The notes: a model not told the origin generated them from the sequence alone. Positions 42,480 through 53,200 are shown, counted from the stretch's first letter. The stretch is DNA of 64,000 nt from JAVBLP01 sp052034625 (GCA_052034625.1 JBPOII010000022.1:1-64000); one strand, 5' to 3'. A program made the numbers and translations.

Positions 42480-44801
42480 TTACCAGCATTTAGAATATCC
42501 GCAATCACGGCATACGGCACATCCTTCAGCAAAAGTAAGCATTGAGCCGCACTCGGGACATTCGGGACAGGAACCTGAGAAATTATTTTTCACATCCCTG
42601 GAATAAGACACAGCAGATAAAGATTTTGAGTCTGCCGGAGCATAAGGTTCAGAGTTTACGACTTCCTGCGTAAAAAGCGCCGGTGTCATCTTTTCTTTTT
42701 CATAAGCTTCAAGTGCTTTTGCAACAGCATCCGCACAAGATAGTATTGCACCGCCTTCTGCCAAAGTAGGCGAAGGACATCTTATCCCTTTAAGTTGGTT
42801 AATGATCTCACGCTGGTCAACTCCTGAACGCAGTGAAAGAGATATAAGTCTTGCTACCGCTTCGGACTGTGAAGATGTACATCCGCCTGATTTTCCAAGC
42901 TGGGTAAATATTTCGCATGCCCCTCTTTCATCTTCATTTATAGTAACATACATTTTTCCGCAGCCTGTGTGCATTAAATATGTGTACCCGAAAGTTTTTC
43001 TGGGTCTGTTTCTGGGCTTTTTCTCTTTTTCCTGAGAAGCATCTTGAACTTGTCCGTCTTTTTTTGAGGCAAGATTTAAAACTTGAAGATCTCTGCTGCC
43101 GTCACGATAAACAGTAACTCCTTTGCAGCCTGTTTTGTATGAAAGCATATACACTTTCTTTACATCTTCTTTTGTCGCAGCATTAGGGAAATTGACTGTT
43201 TTTGATACGGCGTTATCCGTATATTTCTGAAAAGCCGCCTGCATCCTTATATGGTCTTCAGGGGTTATATCATGGGAAGTAACAAATATCTTTTTTATAT
43301 CTTCAGGAATTTCTTTTAAACCGTGAACCGTTCCCTTTTCTGCTATCTTATCCATAAGTTCTTGAGAATAAAAGCCGTTCTCTTTTGCTATTTTTTCAAA
43401 ATATGGATTAACTTCATACATTTCTTCATTGTCAAGACATTGTGCTCTTTTATAGACAAGCGCAAAAACAGGCTCAATACCGCCGGAAGCCGCAGCTATT
43501 ATACCAATAGTCCCTGTAGGGGCTATTGTAGTGGTTGTAGCATTCCTTATAGGATTACCTTTTGCATATATGCTCTGCTTGAAATTAGGGAAAGCTCCCC
43601 TTTTCAATGCAAGTTCTTCAGACGCTTCATGGGATTTTGATTGCACAAAACTCATAATTTTTTCAGCAAGTTCGAGAGATTCTTGTGAGCCATAAGGTAT
43701 ACCCATATACAAAAGCATATCAGCCCAGCCCATTATACCAAGACCGATCTTTCTGTTAGAACGTGTAGTTTCTCCAATCTTTTGTATAGGATAATTATTC
43801 ATATCTATAACATTATCAAGGAAATGAACAGCTGTTCTTACAGTTTTTTCCAGTTTTTCCCAATTAACATCTCCGTCTTTTACGAAGCGTCCGAGATTTA
43901 TTGAACCCAAATTGCAAGATTCATAAGGAAGAAGCGGCTGCTCTCCGCAGGGATTTGTGGACTCTATCAAGCCGACAGCCGGAGTAGGATTGGCTTCATT
44001 CATTTTGTCGATAAAAACAATGCCGGGTTCGCCGTTCTTCCATGCCTGATCAACTATTTTATTGAATACTTCTTTAGCATTGAGCTTTCCGGCAGCCTCG
44101 CCGGTTCTTGGATTATAAAGCGTATAATCTTCATCATTTTCAAGAGCGTCCATAAATTCTTTAGTTACTGCAACTGAAATATTAAAATTGTTCAAACTGT
44201 CATTCTTATCTTTGCAGACGATAAAATCTAAAATGTCTGGATGATCCACGCGAAGCATGCCCATATTAGCACCGCGTCTGGTTCCACCCTGCTTTATCGC
44301 TTCGGTTGCCGCATTAAAGACTTGCATAAAAGAAACAGGACCGGAAGAAACACCGCTTGTTGTTTTTACATTATCGTGTTTTGGGCGAAGCCTAGAAAAA
44401 GAAAAACCGGTTCCGCCGCCTGATTTATGTATAAGTGCGGTATTTTTAAGAGTCTCAAATATAGAATCCATAGAATCTTCTATAGGAAGAACAAAACATG
44501 CGGAAAGCTGCTGTAAATGTCTGCCTGCATTCATCAATGTCGGGGAATTAGGCAAAAAGTCAAGAGATGCCATGGCAGTATAAAATTCTTTAGTTAAAGC
44601 CTGGATGTCGGCATCTTTATCATATATTTTATCGGCCTGGGCTATATTTTCAGCAACCCTGTAAAATAAATCTTCGGGTTTTTCAGCCGCATTGCCGTTA
44701 TCGTCTTTTTTGAGATACCTTTTCTTAAGTACCGTAAGCGCATTTTTTGCAAGTTTTGCCGGACATTCTTTAAATAAATCATCTTTAATTGTTTGTGCCA
44801 T
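42480..44801 (-). CDS. nrdJ: Adenosylcobalamin-dependent ribonucleotide reductase (class II)
   Basis: 773 residues. It reduces ribonucleotides using coenzyme B12 and works with or without oxygen. Active-site motifs are 'QLSACFVLPI', 'GGTGFSFSRLRP', 'STNPCGEQPLLPYESCNLGSINL' and 'ATTTIAPTGTIG'. A TSCPD domain follows ('TGCGKMYVTINED', 'KSGGCTSSQSEAVARL'). The tail is Cys-rich ('CPECPECGS...CAVCRDCGYSKC'), as in NrdJ proteins that carry a zinc finger and redox pair. Its start overlaps the nrdR stop by 1 nt. The enzyme depends on B12, but no B12 riboswitch is seen upstream. Confidence 0.96.
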   Translation of the reverse strand: MAQTIKDDLFKECPAKLAKNALTVLKKRYLKKDDNGNAAEKPEDLFYRVAENIAQADKIYDKDADIQALTKEFYTAMASLDFLPNSPTLMNAGRHLQQLSACFVLPIEDSMDSIFETLKNTALIHKSGGGTGFSFSRLRPKHDNVKTTSGVSSGPVSFMQVFNAATEAIKQGGTRRGANMGMLRVDHPDILDFIVCKDKNDSLNNFNISVAVTKEFMDALENDEDYTLYNPRTGEAAGKLNAKEVFNKIVDQAWKNGEPGIVFIDKMNEANPTPAVGLIESTNPCGEQPLLPYESCNLGSINLGRFVKDGDVNWEKLEKTVRTAVHFLDNVIDMNNYPIQKIGETTRSNRKIGLGIMGWADMLLYMGIPYGSQESLELAEKIMSFVQSKSHEASEELALKRGAFPNFKQSIYAKGNPIRNATTTTIAPTGTIGIIAAASGGIEPVFALVYKRAQCLDNEEMYEVNPYFEKIAKENGFYSQELMDKIAEKGTVHGLKEIPEDIKKIFVTSHDITPEDHIRMQAAFQKYTDNAVSKTVNFPNAATKEDVKKVYMLSYKTGCKGVTVYRDGSRDLQVLNLASKKDGQVQDASQEKEKKPRNRPRKTFGYTYLMHTGCGKMYVTINEDERGACEIFTQLGKSGGCTSSQSEAVARLISLSLRSGVDQREIINQLKGIRCPSPTLAEGGAILSCADAVAKALEAYEKEKMTPALFTQEVVNSEPYAPADSKSLSAVSYSRDVKNNFSGSCPECPECGSMLTFAEGCAVCRDCGYSKCW

Positions 44802-45283
44802 TACTTCCTCCCGCTTTTTTGTCTTTTTATATGCTCTTTTTTCAGTTTTTTCAATTCTTCCATAAAAGTGTCAACATCACCAAATTTCCTATAAACGGAT
44901 GCAAACCTTATATAGGCAACAAGATCTATATCCCAAAGCTTATCAAGGAGCCTCTGTCCTATTATATGTGAAGGAATCTCCATAACATATTCAGACATCA
45001 ACTCATTTTCCACTTCGCTTACTATTTTATCAATTGTTTCTACTGCAACAGGGCGTTTACGGCAGGCTCTATCTATACCGGCCCACATCTTTTTTCTGTC
45101 AAAAGGCTCTCTGCTCTGATCAGATTTAACTACCATAAGAGTAACTTCTTCCGGTCTTTCAAAAGTGGTATACCTTTTTTTACATTCAAGGCACTCCCTA
45201 CGCCTTCTTACCGCAGATGTGTGCTCAATTGGACGTGAATCAAGAACTTGATCCTGAAAACTTCCGCAAAAAGGACATTTCAT
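44801..45283 (-). CDS. nrdR: Transcriptional repressor NrdR
   Basis: 160 residues. It has an N-terminal zinc ribbon (Cys pairs in 'MKCPFCGS' and 'RECLECKKRYTTFER') and an ATP-cone domain ('VVKSDQSREPFDRKKMWAGI'), the standard layout. It represses ribonucleotide reductase genes according to dATP/ATP level. It is co-transcribed with nrdJ (1-nt overlap), and NrdR-like palindromes lie in the upstream promoters, so autoregulation is likely. Confidence 0.97.
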   Translation of the reverse strand: MKCPFCGSFQDQVLDSRPIEHTSAVRRRRECLECKKRYTTFERPEEVTLMVVKSDQSREPFDRKKMWAGIDRACRKRPVAVETIDKIVSEVENELMSEYVMEIPSHIIGQRLLDKLWDIDLVAYIRFASVYRKFGDVDTFMEELKKLKKEHIKRQKSGRK

Positions 45284-45354
45284 AACATTACTCTTTCTTT
45301 ATTATTTTTGTTATTTTTTGAAGTTTCGCAAAACTACCGGTAGTGTTAAGATTT

Positions 45355-45383
45355 ATGTTACAAGATACATATAGTTTTGTCAA
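45355..45383 (-). promoter_or_regulatory. nrdR-nrdJ promoter with NrdR-like box in the spacer
   Basis: TTGACA at 45383-45378, a 17-bp spacer and TAACAT at 45360-45355. The spacer contains ATACATATAG (45365-45374, plus strand), which matches 8 of 10 positions of the NrdR core CWATATATWG. Repressor bound there would block RNA polymerase. A 12-bp palindrome ACTACCGGTAGT at 45333-45344 lies just after the predicted start of transcription. Confidence 0.55.
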
Positions 45384-45451
45384 CAAGTTTTTTTAATAAT
45401 CCGGCATGGTCCTTTTCCTACTACCGGTTTGGGAGATATAAGTCTATTAAA

Positions 45452-45470
45452 CAATATATTGTATTGTCAA
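45452..45470 (-). promoter_or_regulatory. Second NrdR-like box next to a TTGACA element
   Basis: CAATATATTG at 45452-45461 is a perfect match to the NrdR core and lies directly downstream of another TTGACA (45470-45465). No good -10 follows at 17 bp, so this may be an operator or a weak second promoter. The centre of this box is 87 bp from the other NrdR-like box, unlike the close pairs seen in well-studied genomes. Confidence 0.45.
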
Positions 45471-45492
45471 CTGATATTTTCTTGACTTTTTG

Positions 45493-45531
45493 AAAAAATA
45501 AAGCAGCCCGGGAAAATCCCGGGCTGCTTTT
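45493..45531 (-). terminator. Rho-independent terminator of the purA-carAB operon
   Basis: A 13-bp GC-rich stem AAGCAGCCCGGGA/TCCCGGGCTGCTT with a 3-nt loop. On the minus strand it is followed by TTTATTTTTT. It lies 17 bp beyond the stop of the gene at 45548. Confidence 0.93.
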
Positions 45532-45547
45532 ATAAAATTCAAGAAAA

Positions 45548-46231
45548 TTACAATGGCTGAACTTTTACTTTCTTACCTGTCGATGTTTCAAGAACTGTTT
45601 CATTAACTCCACCTTGCTGCAGCATATTCATGCCTTCCGTATCCATCTTTTTAAGATTAGGCTTATTTACTTCAATAGCCGGACCTCTCAATTCTTTTTT
45701 ATAATTTTCTTTTGAATATTTAGAGTTTAGATAATGTCTGATACCAGGTAGGTTTTTTATAAATTCTTTTGTTTTTTTCCATGACTTGCTCATGAATGAA
45801 ATCGCAGAAGAAACTACACCTATAGATATAAAAGACTTATATAAATTATGTAATTTCTTAGGAATCTCTGTCATTTCTTTCTCTTGTTTCTTAGTTTTCA
45901 CTTCTTCTATAACTTCTTTTTTTTCTTCTTTATGCTTTCTAGCTTTTGAAAGATGCTGCAGAGAAGGATTGTTTGAAACTATTTCATCATTTATCACTAC
46001 TATCTCTTCGGTTTTCCCGACCTGAGTATCATTTGCTTCTTGATTAATTGACTCAGGCTGAACTTTGAATCCTTCTTCTTCATTATAATCACTCCCCGAA
46101 AATTGATATATATCTTTCTCAATCTTTGCAGGATCTGAAATATCGAGAGATTCTTGAGCACTGTAAGAAGACGGTGTTAATGCCGCAAAAATAAAGAACA
46201 AACAAAAAATTATCGATATTGTTTTTTTCAT
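45548..46231 (-). CDS. Unrecognised secreted, highly charged protein
   Basis: 227 residues with a signal peptide (ending SSYSA). The mature part is rich in Glu and Lys, with a charged helical stretch around residues 95-125. A short hydrophobic patch (about 132-150) is too weak to be sure of a membrane helix. A basic C-terminal third ends 'ETSTGKKVKVQPL'. AGGAGA precedes the start. It follows the antiporter gene by 8 nt and is the last gene before a strong terminator. No family or function is recognised. Confidence 0.65.
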   Translation of the reverse strand: MKKTISIIFCLFFIFAALTPSSYSAQESLDISDPAKIEKDIYQFSGSDYNEEEGFKVQPESINQEANDTQVGKTEEIVVINDEIVSNNPSLQHLSKARKHKEEKKEVIEEVKTKKQEKEMTEIPKKLHNLYKSFISIGVVSSAISFMSKSWKKTKEFIKNLPGIRHYLNSKYSKENYKKELRGPAIEVNKPNLKKMDTEGMNMLQQGGVNETVLETSTGKKVKVQPL

Positions 46232-46239
46232 TATTTCTC

Positions 46240-47415
46240 CTATCTGCTTTTTTTTGATTCTCTTGAAATAAGATATTTTAATATAAACGGAGTTATAAAA
46301 GTAGTAAGCATTATTACAGCGACAAGGGCACTGTAAGCACTTGAATCGAAGACTTCATTTCTAAGTCCTATTCCGGCAAAAATAAGACCTACCTCGCCTC
46401 TTGGAACCATACCTACACCTATAAGAAGTTTATTAATACCTTTTTTTAATACCGCATAACCCGCTACCGCTTTTCCCAAAAAAGCCACAATAAAAAGAAC
46501 AGCCGTAAGAAGAAGTATTGTTCTATTATCCGGGACAAAAGGGTTAAAAGTACTAAGTTCTACATTAGTACCCATCAAAACAAAAAATATAGGTACAAAA
46601 AAAGCGGAAAGCGGTTTAACATCAGCTTTTATCTCTTCTTTCTGTTTAGTGGTTGAAAGAACAAGACCGGCCGCAAAAGCACCGACTATAGGTGCGAGTC
46701 CGAATTTTGAAGACAGTGCCGATATAAAAAGACAAAATGCAAAAGCAATAACAAATATTATGTTTTCTTGTTGCATTTTAGAAACTAATCTAAAAAGAGA
46801 AGGTGCTATTAAAAGACCTGCACCTATGGCTAGAGCCAGGAAAAGAACAGCTGTTCCGGCTACTTGGAGTATGCTGCCCATAGTTACAGTTCCACCTACT
46901 ACAAGTTTTAATACTACGGCAAGAATAGCAAGTCCTATAACATCATCAATCACAGCCGCACCGAGAACTATTCGAGCTTCTTCACTTTCAAGTTTTTTAA
47001 GATCTTTAAAAACTCTTGCTGTTATCCCGACAGAAGTAGCCGTGAGAACGGCTCCGGCAAAAATTGCCTGTGTGCTTGTCATTCCGAAATATAAGAACGT
47101 GTAATAACCGAAGAAATAAGGCAAGACTACGCCTATCACAGCTACTGCAGTAGCCCATCCGCCTGCTTTGGCAAACTCTTTTATATCTGTAGAAAGCCCT
47201 ACTTCAAAGAGAAGTATTATAGCACCAAGTTCAGAAATACTTGCAAGTACAGGAGTTTCTGTAACAAGTCCGAAAACGCTTGGTCCTATTATAACACCGG
47301 CAATAAGTTCGCCTATAATGCCGCTTTGTCCAAATCTTACCGCTATCTCTCCTAATATTTTGGCCGATATCAGTATTGTTACAATAGCCACCAAAAAACT
47401 AAAAACTTCATTCAT
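46240..47415 (-). CDS. CPA2-family cation:proton antiporter
   Basis: 391 residues with about 12 membrane helices. The CPA2 core is recognisable: 'GELIAGVIIGPSVFGLV', 'LFEVGLSTDIKEF', 'TATSVGITARVFKDL' and the ion-binding Asp-Asp in 'GAAVIDDVIGLAIL'. 'GMVPRGEVGLIFAGIG' is typical of Na+/H+ or K+/H+ members. There is no C-terminal TrkA-N nucleotide-binding domain, so this is the short form. The transported ion cannot be decided from sequence. A GGGAGAAAG ribosome site supports the start. Confidence 0.9.
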   Translation of the reverse strand: MNEVFSFLVAIVTILISAKILGEIAVRFGQSGIIGELIAGVIIGPSVFGLVTETPVLASISELGAIILLFEVGLSTDIKEFAKAGGWATAVAVIGVVLPYFFGYYTFLYFGMTSTQAIFAGAVLTATSVGITARVFKDLKKLESEEARIVLGAAVIDDVIGLAILAVVLKLVVGGTVTMGSILQVAGTAVLFLALAIGAGLLIAPSLFRLVSKMQQENIIFVIAFAFCLFISALSSKFGLAPIVGAFAAGLVLSTTKQKEEIKADVKPLSAFFVPIFFVLMGTNVELSTFNPFVPDNRTILLLTAVLFIVAFLGKAVAGYAVLKKGINKLLIGVGMVPRGEVGLIFAGIGLRNEVFDSSAYSALVAVIMLTTFITPFILKYLISRESKKSR

Positions 47416-47449
47416 ACAACTTTCTCCCTTTTTTGAGTATTTTATTATT

Positions 47450-49549
47450 TTACAAAATTATTCCGCCGGATTTAAGATCATCTTCAAAACCTTTAGGGAA
47501 AGTATATCCGCTTTCAAGTGCTTTTTTAGCGTTTTCTTCAGCTTTATCGAACTCTCCCATCTCAAGATAAAGTGCAGCTCTATGGAAATAAGCACTTCCG
47601 AAATTATTTTTTATTAAAACCGCCATAGTATAACAAAAAAATGCTTCCTTATATTTTTTTGTTATAGCATAAATATTACCCAATGCATCATAAGCATTAT
47701 AATCCGATGGAAACTTTTCTATAATTTCAAGATAATGACCCTCTGCCCTTTCATACATATCAAGATTAGAACACAAATTCCCAAGAGCAAATAGAAGATC
47801 TCTTTCCTTCCCGCAGTTTATTATTCCTTCAATATATTCTTGAACTGCAAGAGTGAATTTATCCTGTTTTTCATAAATTGCCCCGATTGCTAAATAAGAA
47901 TTATGCTTGTGCGGAAAAGTTTTTTTTGAAAGTTGAAAATATTCCAGAGCTTTTTCATAATCCCCTATAGACTCATAATATACACCGGCATTATAATATA
48001 TGAAAACATAAGTTGATGCCTCTGTATTTTTTAATGCCACATTTAAAACTTTCTCAGCCTTTTGCTTTTCGCCCTGAATGTTATATATAGATATCATATT
48101 GGCATATGCATTCATTATATTTATATCATAATATGGCAGCTGTCTGTAAAGAGTTAAAGCTTCGTCAAATCTTCCTTGCTTTTTGCGAAGATCGGCAAGA
48201 GATATCTTAGCAAGTCCGCTATCAGGATTTATCCGTAATGCCTCCAAAAGGTATCTCTCTTCTTTCTTGTCATCGCCGACGGTTTGAAATTCAAGTGCCC
48301 GTATGGCATAAGCTTGGTCAACTTCTCCAGGATAAGTAGTTATCTGAGCATCAAAAATAGTTGACGTATTCTGCCATCTGTTAACCCTTGAACGACAGGA
48401 TATACACATCAAAGCAAAAACCGCACAGATAAATACAATAAAAGCGTTCTTAAATATTTTTATATTTATTTTTTTATAGATGAACACAATAGTACAAGCC
48501 GCTATAAAAGCAAGACCTATATACGGAACATAAGTATATCTGTCAGCAACACGTGCTATGCCGGTAGGGAGAATATTTATTACCGGAAGTATAGTTATTA
48601 TAAAAAAAGCAAAGCCGAAAAATATTTTTTTTGTACGTTCCAAAGAAATTATTATAAGAAGAACAAGCAGATATATAAATGCCGGAGCAAACATTATAAA
48701 ATCAGGCAGAATTTCGTTTGGACTGTAAAAGGGCGGATATATAACTGCTAGTTTTGCCGGCCATATAAATTTAACAAAATAAAATATTAGATTAAAATGT
48801 GCGGCAATAAAATTATTGAAAAGCATATAATTTGTAATTAAAAGTTTTTCATTCGGAATATAATAATTTAAATATGTAATTATTGAAAAAACTGCGGCGG
48901 CAACGAAATACGGAATATATTTCAAAATAGATCTTTTGTCGAATTTTTTTCCCATAAACCAGTCGATAACAATAAGAACTGCGGGAAGCGTTACAGCCAT
49001 ACTCTTTGATAAACAAGCAAATAAAAACAAAATTACTGAAATTGAATAGATTAATACTCCTTTTGATTTTGCCTCATGTGCTTTAATATATGTCAAAATA
49101 GAAGCCAGAAAGAAAATGGTATATAAAGTATCTTTTCTTGCACTTACCCAGGCAACAGATTCAACATGCATAGGATGGCAGGCAAAGATAAGAGCCGTAA
49201 TTAAAGATATATTGAAATTTTTTTTTGTGATGAGCATAAAAATGAAGAAAACCAATAAAGTATTGAAAAGATGAAGTATTAAATTAGTAGCATGGTAAAT
49301 ATAGGGATCATTGCCAAATAGGTAATATTCAAGTGCAAATGAAAGATTTACAATAGGATGATAGAGTTTAAAGTGTGAGTCAAAAAGAAGTGATCTTAAA
49401 TTCTCAAAAGAAAAAGAAGCTATCTTCCAGTTAGCTTCAACAAAAACAACATCATCAAGATTAACAAATTTTGCATTTAATACAGGGTAAAAGACAAATA
49501 ATGTAATAAACAACAATGCTATTAAAAGCAATATCTGATATTTCTTCAT
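47450..49549 (-). CDS. TMTC-like GT-C membrane protein with TPR repeats
   Basis: 699 residues. The N-terminal 390 residues contain about ten membrane helices, with an early 'FVNLDDVVFVEAN' Asp-Asp loop and 'HPMHVESVAWVSARKDTLYTIFFLASI'. This is the pattern of eukaryotic TMTC (GT105) O-mannosyltransferase relatives and of DUF1736-type bacterial homologues. The C-terminal 300 residues are tetratricopeptide repeats ('YYNAGVYYESIGDYEKALEYF', 'YFHRAALYLEMGEFDKAEENA'). It may glycosylate exported proteins with a lipid-linked sugar. It overlaps thyX by 4 nt. Confidence 0.85.
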   Translation of the reverse strand: MKKYQILLLIALLFITLFVFYPVLNAKFVNLDDVVFVEANWKIASFSFENLRSLLFDSHFKLYHPIVNLSFALEYYLFGNDPYIYHATNLILHLFNTLLVFFIFMLITKKNFNISLITALIFACHPMHVESVAWVSARKDTLYTIFFLASILTYIKAHEAKSKGVLIYSISVILFLFACLSKSMAVTLPAVLIVIDWFMGKKFDKRSILKYIPYFVAAAVFSIITYLNYYIPNEKLLITNYMLFNNFIAAHFNLIFYFVKFIWPAKLAVIYPPFYSPNEILPDFIMFAPAFIYLLVLLIIISLERTKKIFFGFAFFIITILPVINILPTGIARVADRYTYVPYIGLAFIAACTIVFIYKKINIKIFKNAFIVFICAVFALMCISCRSRVNRWQNTSTIFDAQITTYPGEVDQAYAIRALEFQTVGDDKKEERYLLEALRINPDSGLAKISLADLRKKQGRFDEALTLYRQLPYYDINIMNAYANMISIYNIQGEKQKAEKVLNVALKNTEASTYVFIYYNAGVYYESIGDYEKALEYFQLSKKTFPHKHNSYLAIGAIYEKQDKFTLAVQEYIEGIINCGKERDLLFALGNLCSNLDMYERAEGHYLEIIEKFPSDYNAYDALGNIYAITKKYKEAFFCYTMAVLIKNNFGSAYFHRAALYLEMGEFDKAEENAKKALESGYTFPKGFEDDLKSGGIIL

Positions 49550-50232
49550 TTTTTTATGTTTTTTTGAATTTTTTTCCAGGGTTTACCGCAAGGAAAAGTT
49601 TCATTACATCCATCTCTGGCACAATCAGGCCCGGCGTCAGCAAATAGGAGCGGAGCGGCTTTTTTGGCAAGATTCAGCATTTTACAAGCCATATCCCTTA
49701 TTTCCCACTGCGCTCTATTACAGCATCGAAGGGCAAAAAAGTGTCTGAGTTCCCTTGCATTCATAGTTACAATAATTTTTGTAGCAGACGCATTAGGAAG
49801 TAAATATCTTGCATCTTCCGCTGGAACTCCGGCATCAAGATATTCCTTATACAATGTTTGTGCAGAGTTAAGAAAATCATTGTATTTTTTCAAAAGAGCT
49901 TTGTCTTTTTTTATAGTATCCGGCGTAATGAACTCTACGCCGGTTTTAAACTTTACATAACGTTGGCTTTGTACTGAAAAAGAGGCAATTCTGTGCCTTG
50001 TAAGTTGTGCAAGTAATGCCCGTGAAACTCCTTCAATACCGAATGTAAAAGAGGCATGTTCCAAAACTGACAGATGTCCGGAAGAAACTATTTTATCTAA
50101 TAGCTCTTTTATTTTTTCTTTTGTGAATTTTTCGGCTATTTCTTCTATACCGGCAGCACTATAGCACAATCTTGCGGCTATAGCACAGGCTTTTTCCGGA
50201 TCATTTGTAAATTTTAATAGTTTAACTTTCAA
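49546..50232 (-). CDS. thyX: Flavin-dependent thymidylate synthase
   Basis: 228 residues. It methylates dUMP to dTMP using methylene-THF and reduced FAD. The ThyX motif 'RHRIASFSVQSQRYVKF' and 'SGHLSVLEHASFTF' are present, with late FAD-site residues in 'ARELRHFFALRCCNRAQWEIRD'. Cells with ThyX often lack thyA and dihydrofolate reductase. It follows carB by 14 nt. Confidence 0.96.
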   Translation of the reverse strand: MKVKLLKFTNDPEKACAIAARLCYSAAGIEEIAEKFTKEKIKELLDKIVSSGHLSVLEHASFTFGIEGVSRALLAQLTRHRIASFSVQSQRYVKFKTGVEFITPDTIKKDKALLKKYNDFLNSAQTLYKEYLDAGVPAEDARYLLPNASATKIIVTMNARELRHFFALRCCNRAQWEIRDMACKMLNLAKKAAPLLFADAGPDCARDGCNETFPCGKPWKKIQKNIKK

Positions 50233-50246
50233 AGTTTTTCCCTCTT

Positions 50247-53200
50247 TTATTTATCGTTTTTCTTATAAAATTCCTGTAAAGATCCTACTGTCCAATCATT
50301 TTTCTTTTTCGCTTTTATTCCCTGAACGGAAGCTTTAGCGGCTGCAAGCGTTGTAACAATTGGAACTCCATACATAACTGCATTTCTTCTTATCTGATAA
50401 CCGTCTTTGCGGCTTTTTGCTCCAGACGGAGTATTTATAATAAAGTTAACCTGCTTATTTGCGATAACATCGACAACGTTCGGTCTGCCCTCAGCAATCT
50501 TTAGTACTTCTTTTGCTTTTATTCCGTTTTGATTAAAAAATTCAGCTGTATGTTTTGTAGCATAAATTTCAAAGCCGAGTTCGGCAAACTCTTTAATTAT
50601 ATGCAAAGCTTCTTCTTTTCCTTTCGGTCCTATGCTTACAAGAATTGCTCCGGATTCAGGAAGTAAAGAACCGGCGGCAAGTTCTGCTTTTGCAAAAGCC
50701 CTTCCAAAATCAGCATCTATACCCATAACTTCCCCGGTACTTTTCATTTCAGGACCCAAAACCGTATCAACATTGGAAAATCTTGTCCATGGAAGGACAA
50801 CTTCTTTCACCGTAACATATTTTATAGGCTGTGAAGGTCCGTTAAGTAATTCTTTTGGGAGAAGAGTTGCAAGTTTTTTGCCCGTCATTATTTTTGTTGC
50901 AAGTTTTGCAAGTTGTATTCCGGTAGATTTAGAAACATAAGGAGTTGTTCTTGAAGCTCTTGGATTTGCTTCAAGAATATACACAACACCTTCTTTAACG
51001 GCAAACTGTATATTCAACAATCCTTTTACACCTATTTCTTTGGCAAGAGATACTGTATATTTTCTTATAGTATCGAGTATTTTATCACTTAAAGTATTTG
51101 CAGGGAGAACACATGCCGAATCCCCTGAATGTATGCCGGCTTCTTCTATATGTTCCATTATTCCTGCAACATACACATCTTTACCGTCGCATAAAGCATC
51201 AACATCGACTTCAACGGCATGGTCAAGGAATTTGTCTATAAGTATAGGTTTTCCGGGGCTCACACTTACCGCTGTGGAAATATAGGTTTCCAGGGCTTTT
51301 TCATCATAAACTATTTCCATAGCCCTGCCGCCAAGAACATATGAAGGTCTTACCATCACGGGATAGCCTATATCTTCAGCTATCTTTTTAGCTTCTTTAA
51401 AGCTTATCGCCGTACCCGATTTTGCCTGCGGTATCTTAAGTTTCTCTAAAACTTTACTGAAAAGTTTTCTGTCTTCAGCAAGATCTATCGACTCTATTGG
51501 CGTTCCAAGAATTTTAAGACCTGCTTTATCGAGTTCACCGGCAAGATTCAGCGGAGTTTGTCCGCCAAACTGAACAACAATGCCTGTCGCTTTTTCTTTT
51601 TCCGCAATATCAAGAACATCTTCAACTGTAAGAGGTTCAAAATAAAGTCTGTCTGCCGTATCATAATCTGTAGAAACGGTTTCCGGATTAGAATTGATCA
51701 TTATAGTTTCATAGCCTTCTTCTTTAAATGCCAATACCGCATGCACACAGCAATAGTCAAACTCTATTCCCTGACCTATTCTATTGGGTCCCGCACCAAG
51801 TATAATAACTTTTTTCGGATTTTTGTTTACCTTGACTTCATCTTCGCTCTCATATGTCGAATAATAGTACGATGCTTTTGATTCAAACTCCCCTCCGCAA
51901 GTATCTACCGTTTTATAAGAAGGTAATATACCGAGTGCATTTCTTAATTCTCTGACTTCTTCAGGGGTTTTTTTGTTCATGCTGGCTATCTGTTTATCAG
52001 AATAGCCATACTGTTTAGCTTTAAACATAAGTTCTTTCTGTTTTTCTTCTTTATGTTTGAACATATTTGGAAGTTCGTTCTCAAAATCAACTATTTCTTT
52101 TATCTGATTGATAAACCATTTGTCTATTTTTGTGATATCGCATATTTCTTCAATACTCATACCGAATCTTATAGCAAGCCTTATCATATAAAGCCTGTCA
52201 CAATTCGGGATCCCGAGTTTATACTTTACTTCTTCAATTGCTTTCTGACGCAATGGACCGCCGTCATCATAATAAGCTTCTATCTCGGCATCGCCCTGAT
52301 GTCTGTCTGCACCAAGTCCGCTTCTGCCGACTTCCAGTCCGCGAATTGCCTTCTGGAGAGCTTCTTTAAAAGTTCTTCCTATCGCCATAGTTTCACCGAC
52401 TGATTTCATTGCCGTTCCAAGTGTCTGGTTCGTACCTGAAAACTTCTCAAAAGCAAATCTCGGTACTTTTACTACATGATAATCTATAGTCGGTTCAAAG
52501 GATGCAGGTCTTGGTGCTGTCATATCATTTTGTATCTCGTCAAGCGTATATCCTACCGCAAGCAAACTTGAAACTTTAGCTATAGGAAAACCCGTTGCTT
52601 TGGAAGCAAGCGCAGATGAGCGGCTTACGCGCGGATTCATCTCAATGACTACCTGTCTGCCGGTTTTAGGGTCAACAGCAAACTGAATATTTGCACCACC
52701 CGACTTCATTCCGATAGCTCTCAATATTTTAAAAGAGTCATCTCTCATTTTTGCGAATTCTTTTGCACTTAAAGTCATAGCCGGAGCAACAGTTATTGAG
52801 TCGCCTGTATGAACACCCATCGCATCAAAATTCTCAATTGAACATATCGTTATGCAATTATCGGCGGTATCGCGCATAACTTCCATTTCAATTTCTTTCC
52901 AGCCGAGAACTGATTCTTCAATAAGAATTTCTCCTATCGGGCTTGCCTGTATACCGTTTGAAGCTATATCCATAAACTCTTCTTTTGTAAATACCATTCC
53001 GGAACCCACTCCGCCTAAAGTAAAAGAAGGTCTTACTATGCAAGGAAAACCTATATCTTCAGATATTTTTAAAGCTTCGGAAATATTATAAGCATAATTG
53101 CTTTTAGGAAGGTCCATGCCTATTTCCTGCATGATTTTCCTGAACATCTTTCTGTCTTCAGCAGCCTCTATAGTTTTAAAATCTGCACCTATAAGCTCGA

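Noticed and set aside
45284..45470. B12 riboswitch upstream of nrdR-nrdJ
   Set aside because: No B12-box-like sequence or complex fold is seen; the region holds promoters and NrdR-like boxes.
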